From assembly GCA_950295325.1 (NCBI GenBank), contig OX485807.1, forward strand, positions 41,198,440-41,262,439: 64,000 nucleotides of DNA, given 5' to 3'. Origin of the DNA: Polytrichum commune. Taxonomy: Eukaryota > Streptophyta > Polytrichopsida > Polytrichales > Polytrichaceae. The notes below the pieces were generated by a model that was given only the letters and a program-made list of their open reading frames with translations, searched no databases and had not been told where the DNA came from. This document shows positions 35,934-47,103 of this stretch, in pieces; position 1 is the stretch's first letter, and each line of letters starts with the position of its first letter. A program made the translations under genes and the position numbers.

Positions 35934-37904
35934 ACAAGCCAATTCGCCAGAGCCATGCCCCAATCTAAAGAACATTTCTTTTGTTACAAATCCAGGGCAT
36001 CACACTTGGGAATTTACACTCAAATTAAAGTGTCATTTGTTCAAACCTTCACTAGAAATCACTCCTTCTCTTCCCGAGAAACAAAGCAGTGGTCAATCCC
36101 ACATATACGACAATTGGGCAGACATCAAATAAACAATTCACAACAACAACTTTTAGCTACTACATACTCCCTCTGATTCACTCAGGCAATGGTATAACTT
36201 ATATCAGTCAAACCTTCAACGAAATGGAGCCACACTCTTTTTGAGAATCACGCAACAAATACACAGACATTCATATAGAACGATTTGTTGCAATCAATTA
36301 CAACAACTTGGAGATACATATATACAATCTCACCGAAAGCAAGCAAGCAATGGCTTCGCAAGTTCGCATGCACGCACCCCGTAAAATTCAACCGTATTAT
36401 GCTATTTAAGCCGTTTAATATTAGGAAAAAGCCCACTCTCTTCCCAAGAGGGATTCCTAGCTAGTTCATGTAGTTTCTTGATGGGGGGTTGATCACACCC
36501 GCCAGTTCTAACACCATCCCTCGGCATCTCCGGCTGTAATAGTGTGAACAGTGGTGGGCCAGCATCTATTTCTCAACATAATCCCCAGCAATTTCACGAT
36601 TGGAACCGGACCCAAAGTTTGGTGTGATCGGGGCATCACGAGTTTGGCTTTCTACCGACTATCTATCACCTACAAGGATTCATGGGAGAAAGATGGCATG
36701 GATTTCGAGCCTCGAGGGGCGCACCGGTTGATGGCCATATTCTAAAACCCACTTGCGATTCCTCACATGTCAATCGTGTCTGTATTACAACTCCCTTAAT
36801 CTTGTCAATAGTCGGAATTGTTTAATTGTAGAGCAACTAATCTATTTTCGGTGTACTAATCACAAATGCCCACATTTTCCACCAAGTCTAAATCCTAAAA
36901 GAAGTTCGTAACTATAAAGCAACCAAATTTCTAATCTGATCCCCCCCCCAAAAAAGGGATGATTCTTGCCACCTTTGGCACTTGTAGTCTCCCATGTTTC
37001 GACATTCGTTTCCTCTTTCTTTGTTCACATGTTTTTTGGGGGGAGAAGCTATATTTGACACATGATCATTTTTCTTTGGAAAGCTAGTTGAACATGTGTT
37101 CATTATCCATAGACGACCCCCATCACCATGAACTTCATTGTATATAGATGTAATGTAATGGAGCGTAAACTTAATGAAGATAACAACAATTTGTTTCACC
37201 TAATTTAAATTACGAGCAGCCCACAAAACGTGCAAAGGACCCCTCTTCACTCACAATATACGTCCCCTTTGTGGTGCTCACACCCCCATTCAACTTACTA
37301 TGCCAAGTGTCCTAGACTCCCAAACATGGAATGATCAACGGCTACTGTGAGAAGCTCCACAATGTTGCAACTAACCGCATTGTGCTAAGTGTGAGCTTCT
37401 GTATAGGCCACTTGCCCACAAAGTTCTAGTCGCAATAAGGACATACTCGCCCTAGTGGGATAGGGTGTGTATGTGCCAACTAGGTACTCTCATCTTCTTA
37501 AATTTGGGCCCACTCATTAGCCTCCTCCTTCAATTTACCAAGGATGGACCTCCTCTTTCAATTCTTTGGTGACTGTGTAGGTTAAAAAGTGCTTTAGTGG
37601 GCACATGGATGTCTACCGGCCCATATCCATGGCCCACACTCTAGTAGGCCACTAGAATGTGGTTGGTTCGCAGGTTATGCTTATCTACATGAGAACGCCT
37701 CCAACCTAGAAGAAAAAGAAAATAGTTATGCCCGTATCCAAGTATTGGGGTGAATGTGACCCCGTTAGCCTTACGTCGATCATGGTTATCCATGATGCCA
37801 ACATAAGGTATGATGCCTCCTCTTGAGAGGTGGGCTCTGGTAGTAAAGTAGTTATCCAAAGTTATGGAAGGGTGGGGGGGGGGGGGGGGGAACAGGTGCT
37901 TGTT

Positions 37905-39150
37905 TATTTTCTAGTTTTCTTTTGTTTAGACTAAGTGTGAAAGGTTTTTTTGATGGCGTTTTGGTGTATGTTCTTTATGAGGGGTTTCATACTATATTTT
38001 GGCATATTGAGATTAATAAGTTTTTATGATGGAGTGTTCGTGTATGGCTCCTCTTACCCTGGTTGTGATGGTGATGAGGGGGTTTACTTTCCATCCTTTG
38101 TTTTATTTGGTGTTCATTAGTGTGCGTGTGTGTGTGTGTGTGTTGGGGGGGGGGGGGGGGGAATTGGTGTTTGACTTTGGTTTGGGGATCCTATTATGCA
38201 TAGGGTGTCGGGTTTTAGTTTTTGCTTGGCATTGGCATGGTGTGGGTGTGCAAGTGCACATGAGTAGCCATTATGGGACTATTGAGTCGGGTGGTTTGTT
38301 GTCAAAGTTTCATGAGTTGATTAGTGTGCAAAACTAGGATAATTTGTTGGTTTGTAGTGTTTGGGCAATGAGGTGCACCGCTTTGTTGTGGAGTGATAAT
38401 CCTAGGCCTTTTATGTGTGGTTTCTCAAATGTGGAGAGGAGGTAGGGCCACGTGTCTCTATCATTGTTGGGGCATATGGTGCATTTGGGGTTTGGGTGTG
38501 AGAGGGGCAAAAAGATATTTCCTCTATAATTACCCATATATTGGGCGTATTGGAATTTTAGAGTTTGTGTGATTTGGGCATCGGATATGCCCGTGATTTT
38601 CCAAAAGTGTTTGGAGAGGTTTTTATGTGGTCACTTGATAGCCATTTCTCAATGTATGAGATTTTTTTTTTTGGCTATATAAGATTCTCTCTTCCGGTGT
38701 TCATTATTTATGAATGTATGGAGGTTGCAGATGGCTCCAGTGTGTGGCAATCATGCAATTTACTAGTCAATAAGGGGTGGTGTGGTCGATGTGTATGCAG
38801 GGTGTGTTGGCAAGTTTGTATTTGTGTGCTTCCTCGTTTGATATCGTGTCAGCTATTTTGTTTCCGGGTGATGCCAGTTTGGGCTCTTACTTTGTGAATG
38901 CGGATTTTGTGTAGGGTCCAATTTATTTGGTGTACAATTGCTACTATACATAGTTTGTCCAAGTGGTGGTGTTGCAAGGATGGGTGTTGTATGTGATAAT
39001 GTGTATGCTAATGAGGTTGTATGTGAATATGTGTATATCTATTTGGGTGGTTTGAATACTTTTGATGGCGATGAGGATGGCGTTGATCTTTGCTCATGGG
39101 ATATTTTGGTAGCTTGGTACTCTTTCTAATATTTGGGTGTTGTTGTTGGG
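37905..39150 (-). mobile_element. Degenerate LINE remnant, RNase H and zinc-knuckle end
   Basis: Minus-strand 38870-38790 reads VRAQTGITR, then after a 1-base frameshift NKIADTISNEEAHKYKLA, the C-terminal signature of a LINE RNase H domain (normally HTGIxGNExAD). Minus-strand 38537-38334 encodes CTICPNNDRDTWPYLLSTFE and then HIKGLGLSLHNKAVHLI. The segment aligns along its length with 24184-25470, so both are copies of one LINE family. Confidence 0.72.
38123..38161. repeat. (GT)n then a 17-base G run
   Basis: GT units end in TT and then G at 38145-38161; another 17-base G run is at 37874-37890, both in or beside the LINE remnant. Confidence 0.95.
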
Positions 39151-39862
39151 CCCTAATCTTGCGGGGGTGCCTTCAATTTGGCCTCCGAATTGCATGGGGC
39201 AAGGGGGAATGAGCAATAGGAGTTGCACATCCTAGTTAAGCCTCCAGTTAGAGTAATTAATCATTCAAATTAGATATGTTTTGCACGCACTACCTAGTTA
39301 AGAGAGTTAGGTAACATATGAGGTAGTTAACCCATGTGAGAGCTAATCTATCTCATGGCTGCACCACCGAGTTAAAATTAAGGTTTAAATAAAAGTTATC
39401 AAAATAGATGTTGGCCAACTTTTGGGACCTTGCTTTCGTGAAGAACCTTAACTCGTCCATACCCCTAATGCTAGCTAACGTTTACAAATGAGTAGCCCAA
39501 GTTCTTCTCTTGGATGCCCGCCTTTCATTTTCCCCATCTCATCTCCGCTCTGCTACAAGGTGAACCACATTGTTTCTTGCATTGTCCTAAATTAGCATAC
39601 ATTTTAATAACTAAATTTATATTTCAATGAAAAAAATTGAAATAATTCCAATGTTCAATCTCAGATTTAAATACTTTAATCATAATGAAAACAAATGGTG
39701 TGGGCCACAAAATTATCATGTATCATAATTAATGTCTTGCTCAAAACCTGGGCAAGTTGAGCAAAAACTTTGGTCGGTCAACCTTAACTCTCTTAGATTG
39801 GTCAACCTTTGGTTAGTGGTTATTGGAATGTGCGGCCGTCCGATCGGTCAACTCACATATAA

Positions 39863-40875
39863 GGGCCGGTTTACACTACGGTGGAGAAGGCCTCCGGTCG
39901 GTCAAGAATGCTTAGCCAAGACATGGTTATATGAGGCAAATGGTGGATGTGCCGGAGAAGAATTAAAGGCAATAAAATATTTCTTAAGGAGTCTTGACCG
40001 GTTGAAGTCTGAACACCTAGAGGAGAAGTTTAGCGGAGAAGTCCACCGGAGAAGTCCACCGGTGAAGAGAAGTTCACCTAATGGTCAAGATTTTTTGTGA
40101 TAAAAAACCATAATTCTCTACATTCACATTGTATCAAAAGATTTCAACAAGAATTGTGTTCATAAGAATTGTGTAATATAACGTTCAATTTTATTCAAAA
40201 GATAATGAAAATTGCCAAATTGCCAATTGTCAAGTTTGGCCCATGTAGGAAATAAATGTCTCCTTGGGTGTTTAAGAATGAAGAGGGAAAAACCCATACA
40301 CATTGGACAAAGCACTACTCTTTGGTATTATTTAAGACATGCTCTCCTTTTAATCATCCTCATCAATTTCTCTCTTCTTATCTTTGATCTTCAATCATGG
40401 ATAATCGAAGAAGAGAGATTTTGTGCTCTCTTATGATCTTTATGGTTTTGAAGTATTTTATCGTTTCAACTATGGCAATACAGAAAACCATCATATATCA
40501 CCATAATGCTTCAATTATGATGATGGCATATTTTTTGTTTGGGAGCAAGGAGAGGGTGGTGTGGAAATTTGACCGGCCAAGTGGATATGTGTCACAATTT
40601 TTTATTCAGTTGGGCTTCTCCGGAGGACGAGTTTCTTGTCCGGCCTCTTGAGGCCGGACAAGAAACTCTTCCTCCGGAGAAGCCCAACTCCAAAAAGTGC
40701 CGCCATGTAGGCGGCCATGTCATTTTATCATCCATGAGAAAAGTTCACCACCATTGTTTTCTTCACCTAGTGTAAACACCCACCGGTCAAGAGTTGCATT
40801 TTCGACCAATCACAATTGAGAAACGCCCTTTTTTTCATGACCGGTGGACTTCTCCACCGTAGTGTAAACCGGCCC
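39863..40875. mobile_element. PIF/Harbinger-like foldback element, 1.0 kb, TAA target duplication
   Basis: Termini GGGCCGGTTTACACTACGGT are perfect inverted repeats for at least 28 bases, and TAA flanks both ends (39860-39862, 40876-40878). Subterminal CACCGG-rich tracts lie on both sides, and a near-perfect 82-base palindrome sits at 40608-40689. ORFs of 122 and 84 codons inside show no transposase DDE motif and overlap the repeats, so I take the element as non-autonomous. Confidence 0.88.
40608..40689. repeat. 82-base palindrome inside the 1.0-kb element
   Basis: Arms 40608-40647 and 40650-40689 (beginning AGTTGGGCTTCTCCGGAGGA) pair over 40 bases with one mismatch and a 2-base TT loop. Confidence 0.9.
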
Positions 40876-40887
40876 TAAGTGACCATA

Positions 40888-41029
40888 GAGGGCTCCCTAT
40901 TTCCTCTTTGCATGTGCCGGAATGTAGTGTTCACGTGGGATACAAGTGAGTTGTGGTGAATGGGACCATGACATGTGGCCAGAAACAAATTTAGGGGGAA
41001 TAATTATATGTGTTGAATAGAGAGCCCTC
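40888..41029. mobile_element. Small MITE with GAGGGCTC termini
   Basis: Left GAGGGCTCCCTATT and right GAGGGCTCTCTATT (reverse complement) enclose 142 bases. TA precedes the left end and follows the right end, so the target duplication may be TA. The superfamily is uncertain. Confidence 0.65.
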
Positions 41030-41144
41030 TACAGTAGTTGATTTCACTAACTCACATTGTTACTTGATTCTCCTAGCTAGGAGGTGTGGCCATGATTACT
41101 TAGCTAGATTTTTGGTTAGCTAATCCTCACCAACTCATAACTTG

Positions 41145-41905
41145 ACTATAGTAGAGGCACCTATTCCCGATCAAGAACCCATCGGCAATCTAAAGGCACC
41201 GAGATTTCCATAAGGTTGCACTAGTTGAAAACTATGCCAAAAAAAACCGCAGCCAAAATCTGTTGCAGTTGTTTTGACCAACCTAATCTGCAGTCATTAA
41301 ATGATTACATATTTGTTTCTTAGTTTAGTGATTGCAATTTTAGGAATTTGGGGGCGTGTAATATACCGTTCGAAAGGTCTTGAAAATACCTTTCCAATGG
41401 TATACTACATGCCCCGAATATTTTACAATTACAATCACAAAAATAATTATAATTATAAATTTGTGGTCGTTTAGTGACTGCAGATCAGGTTGGTCAAAAC
41501 AACCGCAGGTGATTTCAGCTGCGGTTTTTTGGGCATAGTTTTCTATTAGTGCGGGGACTAAACTCCAACAAGGTTGGAACTTAATTATGATCAAGCCATA
41601 CTTGATAGTGACATAACACATCTCCTGGTTTTTGAGTGCTAAAGTGAGGAAGCATCAACAATGAAATGAGTGGTTATGGCAGAGTCTAGACATTGGCAAT
41701 ATGTTCAGGCCAACTTTTGGCTTAAAAAAACTTCATAATAATTTCAATCGAAGGAATCAAATCACCGAAAAATACGCAGTCCTCGTGATTTCTATCTTCC
41801 TACATGGGAAAAATGTGCACCACCTTATACTACTCCATATTTGGCACATAATTTCTTAAGTGATCGGTTAAGGACGCTTATACTCTACTTCTCTTAACTA
41901 AGTGG
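41145..41905. repeat. Segmental duplication, copy 1 (paired with 53385-53750)
   Basis: Shared blocks with 53385-53750 include TATAGTAGAGGC, ACATCTCCTGGTTTT, GTGAGGA, TGAGTGGTTATGG, CCAACTTTTGGCTT, GATTTCTATCTTCCTAC and GATCGGTTA. This copy has gained the foldback MITE at 41219-41551 and adjoins the MITE at 41922. Confidence 0.75.
41219..41551. mobile_element. Foldback MITE with CACTAGTAG-type ends, copy 2
   Basis: Begins CACTAGTTGAAAACTATGCC and ends CACTAATAGAAAACTATGCC in reverse complement, with the family's ACCGCAGCC blocks and central ATACCGTTCGAAAGG stem. It interrupts a segmental duplication whose other copy, near 53470, lacks it. Confidence 0.82.
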
Positions 41906-41921
41906 TGCAATTGGACTCTTA

Positions 41922-42350
41922 GAGCATCCTCAGTCTTGATAGCCTGGCTCACGGCAACGGTAACTGGCAGGCGTGGGAGCCCGGGGTTCGGGCCAACGCC
42001 CTCGCTACAGGTCCCGTTATTGTGCGGGTCCCGTCAAATGACCTCCCGCTCTCGGCACTTTTTTTTTGTTTGACGTGAGAAATTGTCCTCCCAGTACTGG
42101 TACTGGCATAGGCCACCATGGCACACATTCCGGCGTTGGAGGAAGCATTTGCTCCTCCTCATCACGCTCCTGGAGAGCCTAAACCTAATCGGTCCAAGTA
42201 ACCCCAAACTCCGGCGATCCACTGGCTGCCGGGGGCGCTTGCCGGGCGTGGCACTGGACCCCCCTCCCGCCTCTTCCACCCACTCCTTCGCGGGGCTCCC
42301 TGTAAACGCCCCTGCCGGGAGCGCTTACAGGGTCAGTACTGAGGATGCTC
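41922..42350. mobile_element. GAGCATCC-ended Tourist-like MITE, TTA target duplication
   Basis: GAGCATCCTCAGT starts the element and its reverse complement ACTGAGGATGCTC ends it, with TTA on both sides (41919-41921, 42351-42353). The 429-base interior is clearly GC-richer than its surroundings. Overlapping ORFs in the interior have no recognised domain. Confidence 0.87.
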
Positions 42351-43073
42351 TTATACCCTCAGCTACCATAAGTTAATTAGTAAGGAGGCGTGGTCCTTGG
42401 ACTTGCCTCCAATTCACATGTGAGCATTGACCACCAATAATAGAGGGACAAAGCTCCCCCCCGTGACGGTCTCGTGTCCCAAGCATGTGTCCATGGAAGT
42501 ATTCAAATGCCAAGCCTCTTTTCAATGGTCCTGTGTTCAAACCCCGGGAAAAATAAAATAAAAATACCGCTCTCATTCCTTTCATTCTGACTACTTCATC
42601 AGAGTCTTATTCTCTTCATGCTTTATTCTTTGTGAACCACTACAATAGCCGACCTATTTCCTTTAACTTAAGCATTTCACGTAAGTGTGGTACATGTGTG
42701 ATATATATTAGGGTGGTTTTTCACGGGCCTGGAAATTCATTTCACAATGTGTAACCCAAAAAAATCACAATTTCTTTTCAAGTTTTAAAATTGTTGTGAA
42801 TTCCAAAGTCAAGATTCTCTCCCAACCCGTATTTACATCACAGGTCGACCTATTTCCAATAACTAGGAGACGAAAACTTGAGTACAATAAGTACTCTTCT
42901 AACTTCCTTTTTCCATCACACCGAATGTGATGGTTACATGTGTGGAACTTCACCACTTTTTTGGGTCTCTGTGTATTAAGATTGGGGAGGGTATCATAAA
43001 TGGGCCTGCCATCTTTATTCTATTTCTATAATAAATAAAACAGAACACACGTGGGGCTCGTACTACAATTTAC

Positions 43074-43570
43074 GGGCCACTTCACACACGAGCCAATAGC
43101 CGTGACCGTGAAATTATGAAAAGCCCAAAAGAAGTGTCCAAAGGCTATCCCAAGATACTTCCAAAATTATGTAGTGTGGTCATGGTCCTTCAAGTGTACT
43201 GTGAAGTCGTATATGAATGAGCCCTCGACCAAATTCTAGTTCAATAAATTCTATTTGTGGGGTCTTCACACATGATCAAATACAATAAGTCAATGATAGT
43301 GAGATTTTGGAGTGCCGTGGTCTCCCATGTTTGTGTTAGGCCGACCTCCAAGAGGCGGTTCTTGAAAATAATCCAAGTGACCACGAAACATGATCCATTT
43401 GATGCCAAGTAGGAATCCACGTAGACTTCACATCCATCTTGCATTCACAAACTTCGTTGGTCCCTCAAGCGTAGTGTGAAGTGAACTTATATTGTCTCCA
43501 CCTTTTCCACCAATGAGAGTGCTCAAAGTGCAATGGTCACGGGCCCTTAGTCTCGTGTGTGAAATGGCCC
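43074..43570 (+). mobile_element. GGGCCACTTCACAC-family MITE, copy 4, full length
   Basis: This is the best complete copy: 497 bases from GGGCCACTTCACACACGAG to CTCGTGTGTGAAATGGCCC. The flanks are TAC on the left and TAA on the right, near the TWA target duplication of PIF/Harbinger elements. Short ORFs inside are not conserved and carry no transposase motif. Confidence 0.85.
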
Positions 43571-43799
43571 TAACCCCCATATACAAGTCCTTGTAATGAA
43601 GAAAAAAATTCATATGAGCTTCGCGAGAAGATGAAGGTGAAGACTTCATCCAACGTGAAGTTTTTCATCCTCTACCCAAGGGACAGAGAAACCATAATAT
43701 GGAACAAACATAGGAACCTTTAGATGTATTATAATGCAATTGACAGCCGAGATCTTCCTAGCCCATGACCACACGGGGCTCATAACTTATTACCTAAGC

Positions 43800-44345
43800 A
43801 TTTTGTTGTTGGTACCACCACTCATCAGTTAAAAACTTTAGTACACCCACCAAACCCACATTGCACCAAAATCGAGCACATTGTGGAAACTACGTCGGAG
43901 AATATCTCATCCAAGTTTATAGTATAAAGTAACCTACTCTACTTTTGAGATTTTCTTTTTCTTTCCTTTTTTTCCTTTTTTTTGGGTAGTTGCCTATATA
44001 ACTTCATTCTTTAGTAGAGTCTTTCCCTCCCCCACATTGTTACATAGTATTTTGTGACCCACTGTTATTTCACATTTTCTTCTACATAAAATAAGCCACA
44101 AAACACACATGGGGCCATTGAATAGCCCTCATTCTGCCAAGTTTTCAAATCATGTGCCGTTTTTTTCTTCCTTTAATTTGGTACCTTCCCTTAGAAAACT
44201 CATTGCACCACCGTCATGTGCCTATAAATTTGGCACTACCCACAAAATGCGAATCAATGACACCCACCAAACCCACACTCTACCAAATTTGAGCACATGG
44301 TGGAAACCGAGTCGAGGAAGATCTCATTGAAGTTGAAGCCAAAAA
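43800..44345. repeat. ~420-bp tandem repeat, units before the LINE
   Basis: A partial unit ends near 43919 and a full unit spans 43919-44345, each ending with GAGCACA-TGGTGGAAAC, GATCTCAT and then TAACCTACT. The full unit also has GAGTCTTTCCCTCCCCCACA, TAGTATTTTGTGACCCAC and CACACATGGGGCCATTGAAT. The array continues at 46395 after the LINE. Confidence 0.82.
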
Positions 44346-46394
44346 ATAACCTACTATATATAGTTTGGTTTTCTTTTCCTCTTCTTCTTTTTGAGACAAA
44401 AGGCCAGTCAGGCCAACGCCAATGAATAAAAAGAATCAAGAAAATGTGCCCACTTCGAGGGGAGGCAAAGCCCCTTGGACGCGAAACATTGCCACGTAAA
44501 AAGAACAATATCCCACTCACCCAAGGACAACGCCCCGGGCCCACCAAACCAAGGACCACCCCCACCCCACTTGCCAAGGACAACCCCCAAACCCCCAAAC
44601 CACCAAAAGACCCTACCCGTCAGCTTGGAGGGCCTACCTACGTTGTTGTTTCCAGTTCCACTCAATATGAAGATTGTTTCTCCTACAAAGGACATTCCTA
44701 GCCCCCCACGTTTTATCTAAACCTTGAAGCATGGCCATAGCGGAAAAATTACTAATCTTGATTTTCTTAATCACCCGTTTCCATGCCGCCTTGGCATACA
44801 TAATGAGTTCATCCCAAATGCGATGTTTGACCTTGGACTCGTCCATTGTTCTTGGTTGAAAACTTTGTCGTTACGCTCAATCCAAATGGTCCACAAGGTG
44901 ATGCCACGCATGAGGTGCCAAATTTTGATTTGTTTGCAAAATTTCTCCCGGATCCTTTCCCAAAACATAACTTGTTTCCAGTGAAAATTGTCATACTTAC
45001 CCGTCCTCACCCCGCATAACTCATGCATGATGAACATGGCCCATCTCCAAGCCCTCTACGCTTGGTTGCAGTCCCTGAATTTGTGTTTAACCGACTCACT
45101 AGTGTTAGGGGGGCAAAAAATGCATTGCTTAGAGATGGATGTGGGGGCAATGCGGGCCCTCCATTCATTGACTGCGACTGCTTTAGGCCAAATTGATCAC
45201 ATAAAAGCGGCTTCCTTCCTAGACCTCAATTGGTCCCAAACTTGTGACCAATAGAACTTGTAATTCCATGGGAGACAGCCTTGCCATTTGTCCGCAATGT
45301 TATTAACCCCCTTAGTTCTCTTGGTGATAAAGTCTCTCCCTGCTTTAGTGGTGTAGTCAAGAAAACGCTCACCTTTGACCCACCGCCACCTATCCAAATC
45401 CCACCTAAGTGTAGCCATTTTACCATAGAAAATTTTGATCTTTTTCTTTTTCTCCTTCCTTTTTTTGGCCTCTTGTAGAATGAATGACTTTCACTTCGTG
45501 GAAAAGGCCTTCCATTTCTCCTGTCGGATTCTCCCAAGTATTGAGACAACGCGAATGAATTCCCACTGTGTAACATTGCACCGGAAGAGGCATGGAGAGG
45601 TGTTGGTGATGCATACATTGTGGAGAAAATTCATGTTTGCATTGAATGACAAAGGTAGGGTCTTCCCCTCCTGCTACGTAAAAGCCTAACCATTGTCCGG
45701 CATGGGAGGTATCAATGTCATTTTCCAGGAGTTGTCTCCATTTATTTCAAAGGTTGTTAATGAGTACTTCCCAGTCTCCCATTTCATGAAGCGAAAGTTT
45801 AAATTTCTCTTGCGCAACCCCCCATGTAAGGAAATTACGGATTTCACTATCCAACATGTCATCCACGCATTGAATGCCTTTGCGATAGAGATTAAGGCCT
45901 TTGGCAGATGAGAACCCTTGACTAATGAGGTCCATTCCTTCGGACCACCAGATATTTGAGTGGAGGAGTTCCATCCTTGTATGGGGAGATATCTGATAAA
46001 TTCCCTTAACCATGATCTTCCAAGCTTTTCCATTGTGCCCCCACACCTTAGAACCGGCAAAACCTATATGTTGTCTATTGGTGAACCAATCCAAGCTCAC
46101 TCCCCAACTTTTCCCTTTGTGGGTTAAACATGGCCAATCTAAACCTAAGCATGAGTTGGAGGTTGGATTCTCCTGGTTCCAAAGCCTTGACAATCCATTT
46201 GCAGAGTAAATTGGTCTTGGCTACCTCAGGGTCAACTAGTCCAAGTCCTCCATATTTCTTGTTCATGCAACATACCCTCCAACTAACTCTAGTGCCACTA
46301 TGCTACTCTTTGCCAGACCATAAGTAGCTGCGGATCACTCCCTTAATTTTCCTAAGTATTTTGTTCGAGCCCCCCATACAATAATTGTTCATAG
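44345..46394 (-). mobile_element. 5'-truncated LINE, C-terminal pol half
   Basis: The minus strand reads, from 46330 downwards, IKGVIRSYLWSGKE, KKYGGLGLVDPEVAKTNLLC and KVWGHNGKAWKIMVKGIYQI, and near 45120 a zinc knuckle KQCIFCPPNTSESVKHKF followed by RDC. It ends with ITLWTIWIERNDKVFNQE. This is the RT-thumb to zinc-knuckle half of a plant LINE polyprotein. Frameshifts near 45700 and stops (for example after RDCNQA) make it a pseudogene. The catalytic RT and endonuclease are missing, as expected for 5' truncation. It interrupts a ~420-base tandem repeat. Confidence 0.85.
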
Positions 46395-46930
46395 CATAAA
46401 GTAACCTACTCTACTTTTTGGTCGTTTTCTTTAATCTTTTTTTTTTGGGTTAGCTGCCAATATAACTTCATTCTTCAATAGAGTCTTTCTCTCCCCCACA
46501 TTATTACATAGTATTTTGTGACCCACTGCTATTTCACGTTTTCTTCTACATAAAATAAACCACAAAACACACATGGGGCCATTGAATAGCCCTCATTCTG
46601 CCTAGTTTTCAAATCATGTGCCGTTTTTTTCTTCCTTTGGTACCTTCACTTAGAAAACTCATTGCACCACCATCATGTGCCTATAAATTTGGCACTACCC
46701 ACAAAATGCGAATCAATGACACCCACCAAACCCACACTCTACCAAAATTTGAGCACATGGTGGAAATCGAGTCGAGGAAGATCTCATGCATTGAAGTTGA
46801 AGCCATAAAATAACCTACTATACATAGTTTGGCTTTTTTTTAAACCCTTTTGTAGTTTGCTAACATATACTTTACAAGTGGAGTCTTCCCTTCCTACATT
46901 ATTAGCAGGACTTTGTGACCCACCACCAAT
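46395..46930. repeat. ~420-bp tandem repeat, units after the LINE
   Basis: A full unit at 46395-46808 is almost identical to 43919-44345, including TAGTATTTTGTGACCCACTG and CCTCATTCTGCCTAG. A further partial unit (GGAGTCTTCCCTTCCTACA, GACTTTGTGACCCACCA) follows to about 46930. A more diverged relative lies at 48350-48620. Confidence 0.8.
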
Positions 46931-47103
46931 CAGCGGGGAGAACCGGCTGCTAGTTACCAATGAACCAGTTGAGAGCTTCAGAAATAATAAGTGCTTGAAG
47001 TTCAAGACTACTTCAGGAAAATTGCCCATAACTTGCAAGGAATCTATGGACTATGCCTCAGATTAATATACAGAAACCAAAAGATCACAACGTGTAACTG
47101 GAT

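Noticed and set aside
37641-37859. 72-codon minus-strand ORF starting MDNYFTTRAHLSRGG
   Set aside because: It looks somewhat protein-like and adjoins the LINE remnant, but I could not assign it to a known LINE segment, so no call is made.
39732-40100. 122-codon ORF as a host gene
   Set aside because: It crosses the left terminus of the TAA-flanked element at 39863 and has no domain, so it is chance coding across transposon DNA.
42034-42376. Opposing 81- and 97-codon ORFs as genes
   Set aside because: Both lie within the GC-rich GAGCATCC MITE; open frames on both strands reflect base composition.
42505-42570. SINE suggested by GTTCAAACCCC followed by AAAATAAAATAAAA
   Set aside because: The tail is suggestive, but no A-box or tRNA-like head could be aligned, and no second copy is seen in the window.
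44109-46813. Direct repeats at 43919-44345 and 46395-46808 as LTRs of one retrotransposon
   Set aside because: The sequence between them is a minus-strand LINE without LTR-type primer site, polypurine tract or integrase. Partial extra units on both outer sides fit a tandem array better.
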